A DNA stretch of 64,000 bases from assembly GCF_010500835.1 (NCBI RefSeq), contig NZ_JAAAMJ010000002.1, forward strand, positions 186,001 to 250,000. The letters run 5' to 3'. Below the pieces are notes generated by a model that saw only the letters and a list, made by a program, of their open reading frames with translations, was not told the origin of the DNA and did no database searches. The position numbers were made by a program, and so were the translations under genes. This DNA is from Aurantimonas aggregata (lineage in GTDB: Bacteria > Pseudomonadota > Alphaproteobacteria > Rhizobiales > Rhizobiaceae). Numbering within the stretch: the first letter of the stretch is position 1; each line of letters begins with the position of its first letter. Shown piece after piece: positions 47,325 through 57,632 of the stretch.

Positions 47325-48746
47325 CTACTGGAAGTCAAACGCCGACAGGCCGGTGACCATCTCGTCGAGGCCGAGCGGGCGGGTCAGTGGCGGCTCCGCC
47401 CGGGCAAGGCAGCCCTGGCGTTCGCACAGACGGCAGGCCGGACCTATAGCGGTCGGAACCGGCGCCCCGCCGAGATGGCGGCCGTAGACGGTCTCGTCCT
47501 TGAAGCCGATGTCGCAGCCGATGAGGATTGCGGTTCGGCGCGGCCGCTCCTCGAACCCCGCCTGCAGGCCTTCCAGCGTTCGCGCGATAAGCAGGAATTC
47601 GGCGCCGCCCGGCATCTGCGCCGCCTCGACGAGGATCTGTCCCGGCTGGGCGAAGGCGGCATGGATCGGCAGCTTCGGGCAGTCGCCGCCGAAGCGCTGG
47701 GTCGGAAAGCCGCGCGCCCCGGCGCGGCGGAAGCGGTTGCCGGCATTGTCGACCTCGAGCAGGAAGAACGGAACGCCGGGTGCCGCCTGGCGCTGCAGCA
47801 TGGTCAGCCGGTTGGCGGCCTGCTCGAAGGAGACCTGGAAGCGGCCGCGCAGCACGTCGACGTCGTAGGCGGCGCGCTGGGCGGCCGACTGGAACGCCGC
47901 GTAGGGCATCATCAGTGCGTGCGCCGCATAGCGCAGCAGCTCGAAGCGGCCCAGCCGGCGCGCCTCGTCGCTGGAGAAGCCGAAGGTCTCGTTTTCCGCC
48001 GCGATCACGTCGCCGAAGGCGAGGAGGCAGGCTTCCATCGCCGTCTCGCGGAGCCGGTCGGCGGGCGCCAGCCGTTCCGACAGGAACAGCCGGCGGGAAT
48101 GGCGATCGAAGCGCCTTCGCCAGTTCGGCATGGTCTGCACCGGCAGCACGCGCACCGAGACGTCGTGCTCGCTGCGCAGCCAGGCCTTCAGCCCGGCCAT
48201 CAGGTCGTCGCCCGGGGCCAGCACCTGATGAAAGCGCTCGGCCGCCGTCTCGATTGCCGGAAAGTGGTTAGGCCGCGTCTCGAAGGTCTCTCGGACCTCG
48301 TCGATCGGCAGCCGCGTTCCTGCCAGCCGCGTCTCGCGCCCCTCCCGGGCGAGCAGCACCGACAGATCGGTCAGTCGCGCCTGCTGTTCGCGATAGGCGC
48401 GGTAGAGCTTGACGATGCCCGCCGCCGCGTTGGGCGCGGCATCCGCCACCTCGAGCAGCTCCTGCTCGCCCGGCAGTTCGCCCGACAGCAGCGGATCGGA
48501 GAACACGCCGCGCAGTTCGGCGAGCGAGTTCTGCTTCTCGCCGCCCTGCAGATCGGTGAAATCGATCGTGTAGGTGCGCGACAGCTTGAGGATCAGCTGC
48601 ACCGTCAGCGGGCGCTGGTTGCGCTCGATGAGATTGAGATAGGACGGCGAGATGCCGAGCGCCTCGGCCATCGCCGTCTGGGTCAGGCCGAGCCCGTTGC
48701 GGATGCGGCGGATGCGCGGACCGGCAAAGATCTTGTTCTCGGCCAT
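47325..48746 (-). CDS. RamB/ScfR-like XRE regulator with IrrE-type domain
   Basis: A 473-residue regulator. The N-terminal XRE HTH (about 12-65) has GPRIRRIRNGLGLTQTAMAEAL and LIERNQRPL. An ImmA/IrrE-type domain follows (LRYAAHALMMPYAAF region), and a DUF2083 domain ends with CRLCERQGCLARAEPPL, a conserved Cys pattern. This architecture is that of RamB/ScfR regulators of acetate and short-chain acyl-CoA metabolism, known to control isocitrate lyase. It is divergent from aceA with a small gene between, which supports that role. Confidence 0.9.
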   Translation of the reverse strand: MAENKIFAGPRIRRIRNGLGLTQTAMAEALGISPSYLNLIERNQRPLTVQLILKLSRTYTIDFTDLQGGEKQNSLAELRGVFSDPLLSGELPGEQELLEVADAAPNAAAGIVKLYRAYREQQARLTDLSVLLAREGRETRLAGTRLPIDEVRETFETRPNHFPAIETAAERFHQVLAPGDDLMAGLKAWLRSEHDVSVRVLPVQTMPNWRRRFDRHSRRLFLSERLAPADRLRETAMEACLLAFGDVIAAENETFGFSSDEARRLGRFELLRYAAHALMMPYAAFQSAAQRAAYDVDVLRGRFQVSFEQAANRLTMLQRQAAPGVPFFLLEVDNAGNRFRRAGARGFPTQRFGGDCPKLPIHAAFAQPGQILVEAAQMPGGAEFLLIARTLEGLQAGFEERPRRTAILIGCDIGFKDETVYGRHLGGAPVPTAIGPACRLCERQGCLARAEPPLTRPLGLDEMVTGLSAFDFQ

Positions 48747-48813
48747 CAGCGGCGGCCGTGCAGCGAGGACGCGGCAGGGCCCAGTACAACACCGCGCCGA
48801 AGCGCGTCTCGCC

Positions 48814-48960
48814 TCAGTGGGCGAGCGGCCCGCCGCTCTGCATCCGACGCAGACAGGCAGGCCCCGGACCGCGCATGTAATAGCGCTCCGGACGATACGG
48901 CCGCTGCGACTCGTCGCGGATCAGCCCCAGCAGACTCAACACGGTACGCACGGCACGCAT
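48814..48960 (-). CDS. 48-residue small basic protein
   Basis: A short ORF with ATG at 48960 and TGA at 48814-48816. It has a good ribosome-binding site (GGAGTAAACG before the ATG). The sequence begins MRAVRTVLSLLGLIRDE and continues RPYRPERYYMRGPGPACLRR, ending in AH. The short amphipathic N-terminus and the RYYMRGPGPAC motif look like a conserved rhizobial small protein, but I cannot confirm the family. It lies between the RamB-like gene and the aceA promoter region. Confidence 0.5.
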   Translation of the reverse strand: MRAVRTVLSLLGLIRDESQRPYRPERYYMRGPGPACLRRMQSGGPLAH

Positions 48961-49331
48961 CGTTTACTCCATCATCCATTCGCTCGTTCACCGACGACTG
49001 GGGGAACGATCGCAGAAGGAAGTTTCGAATCATCTGCTGGCGCGGCCAATTTGTGTTGCGGGATGGTGATTTAGCGAAAATACGAACGGTTGTGGCGGCG
49101 CCGCCACAGGACGCGGAGCGGCACAAGGACCGATACCGGGCGACTAACATCCTATGACAATTGTGACATACTGACAAGCGAGCCTTGTGAAGACTTCGAC
49201 AAGACGACCCGAATTCGATGGCCCGCCGGACGAACAAGGCTGTAATCCCCAGCATGCCCCTGACATCTTCCGAATCGAGCGCTGTCGCAGATTGTCACTG
49301 CGCCGCCGACCGATACGGAGGATCACCTGCC
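48961..49331. other. aceA upstream region
   Basis: About 370 bp, clearly poorer in G+C than the genes around it, with no protein-coding ORF supported. It holds an 18-bp perfect palindrome (49091-49108), an ACAATTGT core within GACAATTGTGACA near 49156-49170, and the ribosome-binding site GGAGGATC before aceA. It probably contains the aceA promoter and operators. Confidence 0.5.
49091..49108. promoter_or_regulatory. 18-bp perfect palindrome upstream of aceA
   Basis: TGTGGCGGCGCCGCCACA is a perfect inverted repeat, 224 bp before the aceA start and 131 bp before the small protein start. It is a candidate operator for the divergent regulator or another factor. No binding evidence exists. Confidence 0.4.
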
Positions 49332-50636
<1,305 letters not shown>

Positions 50637-50645
50637 GCACGACGT

Positions 50646-50671
50646 CCCGGGTGGCGGTGTCGCCACGCGGG
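50646..50671 (+). terminator. Hairpin after aceA
   Basis: An 11-bp stem with one mismatch, CCCGGGTGGCG (50646-50656) and CGCCACGCGGG (50661-50671), with a GTGT loop. It has no T-run and is followed 32 bp later by the next gene, so it may only partly end transcription. Confidence 0.45.
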
Positions 50672-50702
50672 ATCATTCGGCAATGACAACGGGAGAGAAA
50701 CG

Positions 50703-50966
50703 ATGAGTGCCACGATCAGCCACAGCGAAGACCGCCCGCGCACAAGGGTGAAGGAACGCGCCGAAGAGCAGTCCTCCGCCATGGACGAAGCCCAGCAGGC
50801 GGCGATCCGCATGCTCGCCAACGACCTCCACCGGCTGAACCAGTCGGTGATGAAGGCGGTGGAGTCCGGCGTCTCGGTCGAGCTCGTGCGTTCGGCCCGT
50901 CATCATGGCGGCGACGGCAACTGGGGTGACCTGCTCATCCCGGTGGTGGTCAAGACCGGCGCCTGA
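50703..50966 (+). CDS. Small hypothetical protein downstream of aceA
   Basis: An 87-residue soluble protein with an acidic/basic N-terminus and a helix (DEAQQAAIRMLANDLHRLNQS). The C-terminus reads VRSARHHGGDGNWGDLLIPVV. I recall short proteins like this after aceA in other Rhizobiales, but the role is unknown. GGGAGAAACG precedes the ATG. A strong hairpin follows. Confidence 0.7.
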   Translation: MSATISHSEDRPRTRVKERAEEQSSAMDEAQQAAIRMLANDLHRLNQSVMKAVESGVSVELVRSARHHGGDGNWGDLLIPVVVKTGA

Positions 50967-51003
50967 AGCGGCGGCTGGATTGCTGCGCGAAGACAGGGGA
51001 AAC

Positions 51004-51031
51004 AACGGGCCGCGCGCGATCGCGGCCCGTT
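51004..51031 (+). terminator. Terminator hairpin after the small aceA-linked gene
   Basis: A perfect 11-bp stem, AACGGGCCGCG (51004-51014) and CGCGGCCCGTT (51021-51031), with a six-base loop. It lies between the aceA unit and the glutamine synthetase-like gene. Confidence 0.7.
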
Positions 51032-51216
51032 CCACCTTCCCTCGCCTTGCGTGGCCGGCTATGCTCGCGCCTGCGCCGAATGGCCCCGCGAAGGACTGCA
51101 TGCCCGACACGACAAGGACGAAACCGCCCCGTTCCCCGGTTCCCGCCCGGCTCAACCGCCGCGCCCCGCGCCCGAAGGGCAGCGGCAACGAGGCGAGCCC
51201 GATCAAGGGGGCTCCG

Positions 51217-52647
51217 ATGCCGGTGAAGCGCGACATCGGCCATCTCAAGCTGTCGCCGGACGAGACCCGCATCTTCCTGGAATCCAAGCGCGGCGTGCGC
51301 TCGATGCAGGAGGCGACCGAATGGCTCGCCGCCCGCGGCATCGACGATCTCGAATGCATCACCCCGGATCTGGCGGGCGTCGCGCGCGGCAAGATGATGC
51401 CGGCGAAGAAGTTTGTCGGCGAGACGTCGCTGGCGCTGCCCTCCGCGCTCTTCATGCACACGATCTCCGGCGAGTATCCGGAGGAGAGCGGCGAGTTCCG
51501 CTATTCGCCGAATGACGGCGACCTGAAGCTGGTGCCGGACCTTTCGACCCTGGCGCTGGTGCCATGGGAAAGCGATCCGACGGCGCAGGTGATCTGCGAT
51601 CTCGTCGACCAGTCGGGCGCCGCCGTCGGCTACACGCCGCGCAACGTGCTGAAGCGCGTCATGGCGCTCTACGAGAACCGTGGCTGGAAGCCGGTGGTCG
51701 CGCCGGAAATAGAGTTCTACCTCGTCTCCAAGAATGTCGATCCTGACTATCCGCTGGTGCCGCCGATCGGGCGCTCCGGCCGGCAGATCCAGAGCGGCCA
51801 GTCCTATTCGATCGGTGGCGTTAACGAGTTCGACGAGCTGATCGACGACATCTACGACTTCTCCGACCGGCAAGGGCTGGAGATCGACACGCTGATCCAC
51901 GAGGAGGGCGCGGCCCAGCTCGAGATCAACCTGCGCCACGGCGACCCGCTGGAACTCGCCGACCAGGTGTTCATGTTCAAGCGCACCATCCGCGAGGCGG
52001 CGCTCGGCCAGGACATCTACGCGACCTTCATGGCCAAGCCGATCCAGGGCCAGCCGGGCTCGGCGATGCACATCCACCAGTCGGTCAACGACGCGCGCAC
52101 CGGCCGCAACGTCTTCTCCAACGACGACGGCACGCCGTCGGCGCTGTTCTTCCACTTCATCGGCGGCATGCAGCGCTACGTGCCTGCGGCGCTGATCATG
52201 ATGGCGCCCTACGTTAATTCCTATCGCCGCCTGACCTACGGCATGAGCGCGCCGACCAACACGGCCTGGGGCTACGACAACCGCACCACGGCCTTCCGCG
52301 TGCCGACCTCCGATCCCGCCGGCCGGCGGGTGGAGAACCGCCTGCCGTCCTCCGACGCCAACCCCTATCTCGCCATCGCGGCCTCGCTCGCCTGCGGCTA
52401 TCTCGGCATGGTCGGCGCCCTCGATCCGGACGAGCCGACCGACCAGACGGTCAACGAGGATGGCGGCATATCGCTGCCGCGCGGCCTGCTCGAGGCGGTT
52501 GCCGCCTTCGAGGCCGAGCCGGCCTTCCACGAGGTGTTCTCGCGGTCCTTCGTCGGCACCTATGCCGGCATCAAGCGAGGCGAGCACGAGACCTTCATGC
52601 AGGTCATCAGCCCCTGGGAGCGCGAGTTCCTGCTGCTGCAGGTTTGA
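51217..52647 (+). CDS. Gamma-glutamylputrescine synthetase-like (glutamine synthetase family)
   Basis: A 476-residue glutamine synthetase-like ligase. The beta-Grasp region (GIDDLECITPDLAGVARGKMMPAKKF in pieces) and catalytic domain are present: APEIEFYLVSKN, EEGAAQLEINLRHGDPLELADQ, ATFMAKPIQGQPGSAMHIHQS and NRLPSSDANPYLAIAASLA. The length and the neighbouring FAD amino-oxidase point to PuuA, which joins glutamate to putrescine. ATG 51217 fits the family start; ATG 51100 with GAAGGA upstream would add a 39-residue Arg/Pro-rich tail. Putrescine enters via the nearby potFGHI. Confidence 0.88.
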   Translation: MPVKRDIGHLKLSPDETRIFLESKRGVRSMQEATEWLAARGIDDLECITPDLAGVARGKMMPAKKFVGETSLALPSALFMHTISGEYPEESGEFRYSPNDGDLKLVPDLSTLALVPWESDPTAQVICDLVDQSGAAVGYTPRNVLKRVMALYENRGWKPVVAPEIEFYLVSKNVDPDYPLVPPIGRSGRQIQSGQSYSIGGVNEFDELIDDIYDFSDRQGLEIDTLIHEEGAAQLEINLRHGDPLELADQVFMFKRTIREAALGQDIYATFMAKPIQGQPGSAMHIHQSVNDARTGRNVFSNDDGTPSALFFHFIGGMQRYVPAALIMMAPYVNSYRRLTYGMSAPTNTAWGYDNRTTAFRVPTSDPAGRRVENRLPSSDANPYLAIAASLACGYLGMVGALDPDEPTDQTVNEDGGISLPRGLLEAVAAFEAEPAFHEVFSRSFVGTYAGIKRGEHETFMQVISPWEREFLLLQV

Positions 52648-52651
52648 TCGC

Positions 52652-53938
52652 TTGAGCCCATATCAGTCACCCATCGCGCCCGGACGCTCCTGGTACGAGG
52701 ACAGCGTCGAGCGACCGGCCTATCCGGCGCTGACCGAGAGCCTGTCCGTCGATGTCGTCGTGATCGGCGGCGGCTTCACGGGCCTCTCCGCCGGGCTGCA
52801 TCTGGCAAAGCGCGGCATCCGGGTGGCGGTGCTCGAAGCCCACCGCTTCGGCGACGGCGCCTCGGGTCGCAACGGCGGGCAGATGGGCACCGGTCAGCGG
52901 CTCTCGCCGAAGGAGATCGAGGCGGAATACGGGTTCGAGCGCTCCAAGGCGCTGTTCGATCTGGCCGAGGACGCCAAGGCCAATCTCTTCGACTTCATCG
53001 CCGACAACGGCCTCGATGTCGATCTCACGCCGGGGCAGCTGAACGTCGTCCACCGGCGGCGCCATGTCGACGAATACCGGGCCGAGGTCGAGAACCTGGC
53101 CACCCGCTACGACTATCCGCACGCGCATTTCATGGACGCGGCGGAGACCGCCGAGCGGCTCGGCTCGACGCGCTATTTCGGCGGCATCCGCGATACCGGC
53201 ACGGGACACATCAACCCGATGAAGCTCGTCGTCGGCAGTGCCCGGGCCGCCGCCTCTGCCGGCGCGCAGCTGTTCGAGACGAGCCCCGTGGAGAAGCTGG
53301 AGCGCCGGGATGGGCGGGTCGTCGCCCGCACCGCGGCCGGCGAGGTCACCGCCGACCGGGCGCTGATCGCCGTCAACGCCTACGGCACCGGCCTCGACGC
53401 CAAGGTCGACGCGCATGTCATGCCGATCGGCTCGTTCATCGGCGCGACTGAGCCCCTGGCCGATCCGGACGCGATCCTTCCGGGCGGCGAAGCCTGCGCC
53501 GATTCCCGCTTCGTCGTCCGGTATTTCCGCAAGAGCGTCGACGGGCGGCTGCTGTTCGGCGGCCGCGAGGCCTACACCGCCGCGACCGGCGACATCACGC
53601 GGCATCTGCGCAAGCAGATCGCCGAGGTCTATCCGCAGCTGAAGGACGTCCGGCTGACCCACGCCTGGGGCGGCTCGGTCGGGATCACGATGGAACGCCT
53701 GCCGTATGTCCGGGAGGTCGAGCCCGGGATCACCTCGATCGGCGGCTATTCGGGCCACGGGGTGATGCTGGCGAACTTCGCAGGGCGGCTCTACGCCGAC
53801 CGGGTCTCGGGCGGCAACCGCGATGGCCTCGCCGCGTTCGAGGCGCTGCGAATCCCGGCCTTTCCCGGCGGACGACGCTGGCGATCACCGCTGCTGTTCA
53901 TGGCGATGACGTGGTTCTCGTTGCGCGACCGTCTCTGA
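52652..53938 (+). CDS. FAD-dependent amine oxidoreductase (PuuB-like)
   Basis: A 428-residue DAO-family flavoprotein. The dinucleotide-binding motif VDVVVIGGGFTGLSAGLHLAK lies near residue 30-50, followed by GDGASGRNGGQMGTGQRLSP. The C-terminus has AWGGSVGITMERLPYV and GYSGHGVMLANFAG. PuuB oxidises gamma-glutamylputrescine to the aldehyde. A TTG start at 52652 is inferred, 5 nt after the PuuA-like stop, giving PuuA-PuuB coupling. Other DAO substrates are possible. Confidence 0.87.
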   Translation: MSPYQSPIAPGRSWYEDSVERPAYPALTESLSVDVVVIGGGFTGLSAGLHLAKRGIRVAVLEAHRFGDGASGRNGGQMGTGQRLSPKEIEAEYGFERSKALFDLAEDAKANLFDFIADNGLDVDLTPGQLNVVHRRRHVDEYRAEVENLATRYDYPHAHFMDAAETAERLGSTRYFGGIRDTGTGHINPMKLVVGSARAAASAGAQLFETSPVEKLERRDGRVVARTAAGEVTADRALIAVNAYGTGLDAKVDAHVMPIGSFIGATEPLADPDAILPGGEACADSRFVVRYFRKSVDGRLLFGGREAYTAATGDITRHLRKQIAEVYPQLKDVRLTHAWGGSVGITMERLPYVREVEPGITSIGGYSGHGVMLANFAGRLYADRVSGGNRDGLAAFEALRIPAFPGGRRWRSPLLFMAMTWFSLRDRL

Positions 53939-54201
53939 CGGCAGGACTATTTTCGTGCCCGACTAAACGTCTGTGAGCTCACGATCCCGAGGCTGCGGAC
54001 CACGGTCGCTGTCCCCGCCGAAAATTTGACCGGCGCCGATTTTCGCAAGCGTATCAGTCCTTTCGCGACTGTTGAGAATCGCAACCGATTTCTCTGCCTC
54101 TCCCGCTTTGCGTTTTGACACTGGCGATTTCGCGAACGCCGCCCCATCTGTTTGCCCGCCGACGCCGCTGACGGCGGATCCGAGCCCTGTCACGGTCGGT
54201 C

Positions 54202-54894
54202 ATGGCCTTGATGAGCCTGCATTATCAAGGCATTCCCTTGGCTCTGATGAACGATGCGGCGCTCTGTCCTGTTGAAAACTCCGGCTCGGGGAATGCCCGC
54301 GCCGGCACGACTCTGCGCGCCGTGCTGCGGGAAGCCACGGAAACGCCGCACCGACGCCTCGACCGGCACTTTGCTGACATGACCGGCGCCTGCGATGCGG
54401 GGGGCTACCACCGCTTCATCCGCATGAATCACGCCTGCCATGCCGCCATCGAGCCGGTGCTCGCCGGGATCGGCCAGCGCCTCGATGACAGGCTGATCAC
54501 GCGGCGGGAACCGCTGCTGGTCTCGCTGGCGGAAGATATGCGGGCCATGGACCTCGACCCTGTCCTGGCGGAGCCGCTGATCCTCGACCGGCCGGATCTG
54601 CCCGAAGCGGCCGGACTGATCTACGTCCTCGACGGCTCCCGGCTCGGGGCACGCTTCATTCATCGGGAGTTCATCGCGAAGGATTTAGCACGGCGGTGGC
54701 CGGGTATCTCCACCGCCTATCTCGCCAGTGCGGCCGGCCCCGACGCGTTCGGCGACCGCATGGCCGCCCTGTCCGACCGGGTCGTCTCGCAGACGGCACG
54801 GCGACGGGCAATCGCCGCGGCGCAAGCCGCCTTCGCCGTGTTCGAAGCCGCCTTCGCAGGCACCACGCGCCACCCGGAGGCCGCCACGTCTTGA
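54202..54894 (+). CDS. bphO: Biliverdin-producing heme oxygenase (BphO)
   Basis: A 230-residue protein of the bacterial heme oxygenase type that pairs with bacteriophytochromes. It has ATETPHRRLDRHFADM with the proximal His region and GLIYVLDGSRLGARFIHREF, a conserved distal-side helix. It opens heme to biliverdin, the chromophore for the next gene. The TGA overlaps the phytochrome's TTG start (TTGA), so the two are co-translated. An alternative start is ATG 54247. Confidence 0.85.
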   Translation: MALMSLHYQGIPLALMNDAALCPVENSGSGNARAGTTLRAVLREATETPHRRLDRHFADMTGACDAGGYHRFIRMNHACHAAIEPVLAGIGQRLDDRLITRREPLLVSLAEDMRAMDLDPVLAEPLILDRPDLPEAAGLIYVLDGSRLGARFIHREFIAKDLARRWPGISTAYLASAAGPDAFGDRMAALSDRVVSQTARRRAIAAAQAAFAVFEAAFAGTTRHPEAATS

Positions 54895-57485
54895 ACCTCA
54901 GCGACCCCACCCAGTTCGCCGTCGATCTGACCAATTGCGACCGCGAGCCGATTCATCGGCTCGGCCGGATCCAGGGCTTCGGCTTTCTCGTCGCGGCGTC
55001 CATGGACTGGATGATCCAGCATGTCTCAGCCAATGTGGGAGCCTTCGTCGACGGTTGTTCACCCGATAGCTTGCTGGGCGAGCCGCTCGACACGCTGTTG
55101 CCGTCAGCCGCAATGCACGCGGTCCGCGGCCGGCTGCAGCTTCTGACCCACAACGAGGGCTCCGAGCGGCTGTTCGGCTTCGATCTGCTCGGCACCGGCC
55201 GGCCGTTCGACGTCGCCGTCCATGTGAGCGGCCATTCCATCGTCATCGAGGCCGAGCCGTCGGCCGAGGGCCCGGCGACCAATCCCGGCACGCTGGTCAA
55301 GAGCCTGATCGCGCGGATCCAGCGGACCGACGATCTCGCCGGCCTGTTCCGGGAAAGCGTCCGGCAGTTGCGCGGCGTCACCGGGTTCGACCGGGTCATG
55401 CTCTACCGCTTTGCCGACGACAATTCGGGCGAGGTCGTCGCGGAATCGTCGCGGAGCGGGCTCGAGAGCTTTCTCGGCCTGCATTATCCGGCGACCGACA
55501 TTCCCCAGCAGGCCCGTGCCCTCTACGTGCGCAACCAGATCCGCATCATCGCCGACGTTGACGCCGAACCGGTCCCCATCGAGCCGGGCCTCGATCCGAA
55601 CGGCGAAACGCTGGACCTGTCGCTGTCGCTGCTGCGCGCCGTCTCGCCGATCCATATCGAGTATCTGAAGAACATGGGCGTCTCCGCCTCGTTCTCGATC
55701 TCCATCGTCATCGACGGCCGGCTCTGGGGCCTGTTCGCCCTGCACCATTATTCGGCGCGCCACCTGGCAATGGAGCTGCGCAGCACCACCGAACTGTTCG
55801 GGCAGATGATCTCCCTGATCATCGAGGCGCGGCTGCAGAAGGAGCAGCGGCGCGCCGAGGAGACGGTGCGAGACCTGCACGATCGCTTCGTCGGGAAGAT
55901 CGTTTCGGCGACGCCGTCGGTCGAGGCACTGGCGGACTTTGCCGACGATCTGCGACAGATCGTGCCCTGCGACGGTTTTGCCGTCTACGCCAAGGGCACG
56001 ACCCGCAGCTTCGGCCTCTGCCCCCTGGCGGATGACATGCCGGCGCTGGCGCGCTTCCTCAACCGCGCCGCCGCCAGCCGGATCTATGCCACCGACGAAC
56101 TCGCCGCCGTGCACCCGGCAGCCGAGAACTATGCCGATCGCGTCGCAGGCATCCTCGCCATTCCCATCTCGCGCTCGCCGCGCGACTATCTGCTGTTCTT
56201 CCGCAAGGAGATCGTGCAGACGATCCAATGGGCGGGCGACCCAGCATCGAAGCTCGGCACCTTCGGCCCGAATGGACCGCGCCTGACGCCGCGCAAGAGT
56301 TTCGAGGCCTGGCAGGAAACGGTGCGCGGCAAGTCGCTCGCCTTCACCGAGGCCGAGCGCAAGGCGGCCGAAACGCTGCGCGTCTCGATCCTCGAAGTGC
56401 TGCTACGCTTCAACGAGGAGACCGAGCGGCGGCAGTCGCTCGCGGCGCAGCGCCAGGAACTGCTGATCGCCGAGCTCAACCACCGGGTCCGCAACATCCT
56501 CAGCCTGATCCGCGCGCTGATCGTCCAGAGCCGCCCCGGCGTGCGCTCGGTCGACGAGTTCGCGTCGATCATCGGCGGGCGCATCCAGGCGCTGGCCCGC
56601 GCCCACGACCAGATCACCAAGCAGAATTTCGCCGCGCAGGACCTTGCGGAAATCATCCAGACCGAGGTCCAGGCCTATATCGGCAGCAAGGCGGGGCGGG
56701 TGCGCCTCGACGGACCGGAGATCCATGTCGAAGCCCGGGCGTTCTCGACGCTGGCGCTGGTCTTCCATGAAATGGTAACGAACTCGGCGAAGTACGGTGC
56801 GCTCTCGGATTCCAGCGGGTCTGTCACGGTCTCCTGGCACATCGACGCCAACGATACCTGCCAGATCGACTGGCGCGAGACCGGCGGCCCACCCGTGGCG
56901 CCACCCAGCCGGCGCGGCTTCGGCTCGACGATCATCGAGCGATCGATCCCGCACGATCTCGGGGGCGACGCCGAGGTCACCTATCATCTATCCGGCCTGG
57001 CGGCCCGTTTCGGCCTGCCAGCCTCCCACTATCAACTCCGGGACGGCGACACACAGCGCCTCCCCATCGGGGAAGCCCCCCAGACAGCGGAGACAATGAC
57101 CGAGACCGGCAGCCTCCAGGGCCTCAGCGCCCTCATCGTGGAGGACAACATGATCATCGCGCTGGATGCCGAGCAGATCCTGCTCGACAACGGCATTGCG
57201 CGGGTCTTCACCGCGGCGAGCGTCGCCGACGCCCTGGCGATCCTCGATGCGGAAGCCGTCGACCTCGCGATGCTCGACGTCAATCTCGGGTCGGAGACGA
57301 GCTTCGCGCTGATCGGCCCGCTGAACCGCAAGAACATCCCGTTCATCTTCGTCACCGGCTACGGCGAGGCGCTGGATCTGCCCGAGGACGCCGGGCCGGT
57401 GGAGTCGATCAAGAAGCCCTTTGCCGATCACCACATGCTGGCTGCCCTGGCGCGGGCCAACGCCCGGCGGGCCGTGGCCGGCTGA
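54891..57485 (+). CDS. bphP: Bacteriophytochrome with HWE histidine kinase and receiver domain
   Basis: An 864-residue photoreceptor. Cys16 (DLTNCDREPIHRLGRIQ) is the biliverdin attachment site. PAS (about 15-120), GAF (about 135-310, with LGLHYPATDIPQQARALYVRNQIR) and PHY (about 325-500) are followed by an HWE-type kinase, LNHRVRNILSLIRALIV with phospho-His 531, HEMVTNSAKYGAL and RRGFGSTIIERSI. A C-terminal receiver (about 742-860) has LAMLDVNL and the conserved FVTGY and IKKPF. The HWE-plus-receiver layout resembles Agrobacterium Agp2, a bathy phytochrome. It senses red/far-red light and probably signals by phosphorelay; the output partner is unknown. Confidence 0.93.
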   Translation: MNLSDPTQFAVDLTNCDREPIHRLGRIQGFGFLVAASMDWMIQHVSANVGAFVDGCSPDSLLGEPLDTLLPSAAMHAVRGRLQLLTHNEGSERLFGFDLLGTGRPFDVAVHVSGHSIVIEAEPSAEGPATNPGTLVKSLIARIQRTDDLAGLFRESVRQLRGVTGFDRVMLYRFADDNSGEVVAESSRSGLESFLGLHYPATDIPQQARALYVRNQIRIIADVDAEPVPIEPGLDPNGETLDLSLSLLRAVSPIHIEYLKNMGVSASFSISIVIDGRLWGLFALHHYSARHLAMELRSTTELFGQMISLIIEARLQKEQRRAEETVRDLHDRFVGKIVSATPSVEALADFADDLRQIVPCDGFAVYAKGTTRSFGLCPLADDMPALARFLNRAAASRIYATDELAAVHPAAENYADRVAGILAIPISRSPRDYLLFFRKEIVQTIQWAGDPASKLGTFGPNGPRLTPRKSFEAWQETVRGKSLAFTEAERKAAETLRVSILEVLLRFNEETERRQSLAAQRQELLIAELNHRVRNILSLIRALIVQSRPGVRSVDEFASIIGGRIQALARAHDQITKQNFAAQDLAEIIQTEVQAYIGSKAGRVRLDGPEIHVEARAFSTLALVFHEMVTNSAKYGALSDSSGSVTVSWHIDANDTCQIDWRETGGPPVAPPSRRGFGSTIIERSIPHDLGGDAEVTYHLSGLAARFGLPASHYQLRDGDTQRLPIGEAPQTAETMTETGSLQGLSALIVEDNMIIALDAEQILLDNGIARVFTAASVADALAILDAEAVDLAMLDVNLGSETSFALIGPLNRKNIPFIFVTGYGEALDLPEDAGPVESIKKPFADHHMLAALARANARRAVAG

Positions 57486-57632
57486 GCCAATCCGATCGGC
57501 CATCGCTTCCGCCTGACCGTGCTTGCATCAGGCATTCAGGAATTTTTCTCGGCGGTGGAATTATTCAATCGATTAGACTAAAGAGCGGTCGGATCCCTCG
57601 CGATCGCGTCGCTTTTCGACAAGGGACACAGC

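Noticed and set aside
49012-49034. GGAAC followed by GTT as an EcfG promoter near aceA
   Set aside because: The spacer is about 14 nt rather than 16-17 and the CGTT half is incomplete.
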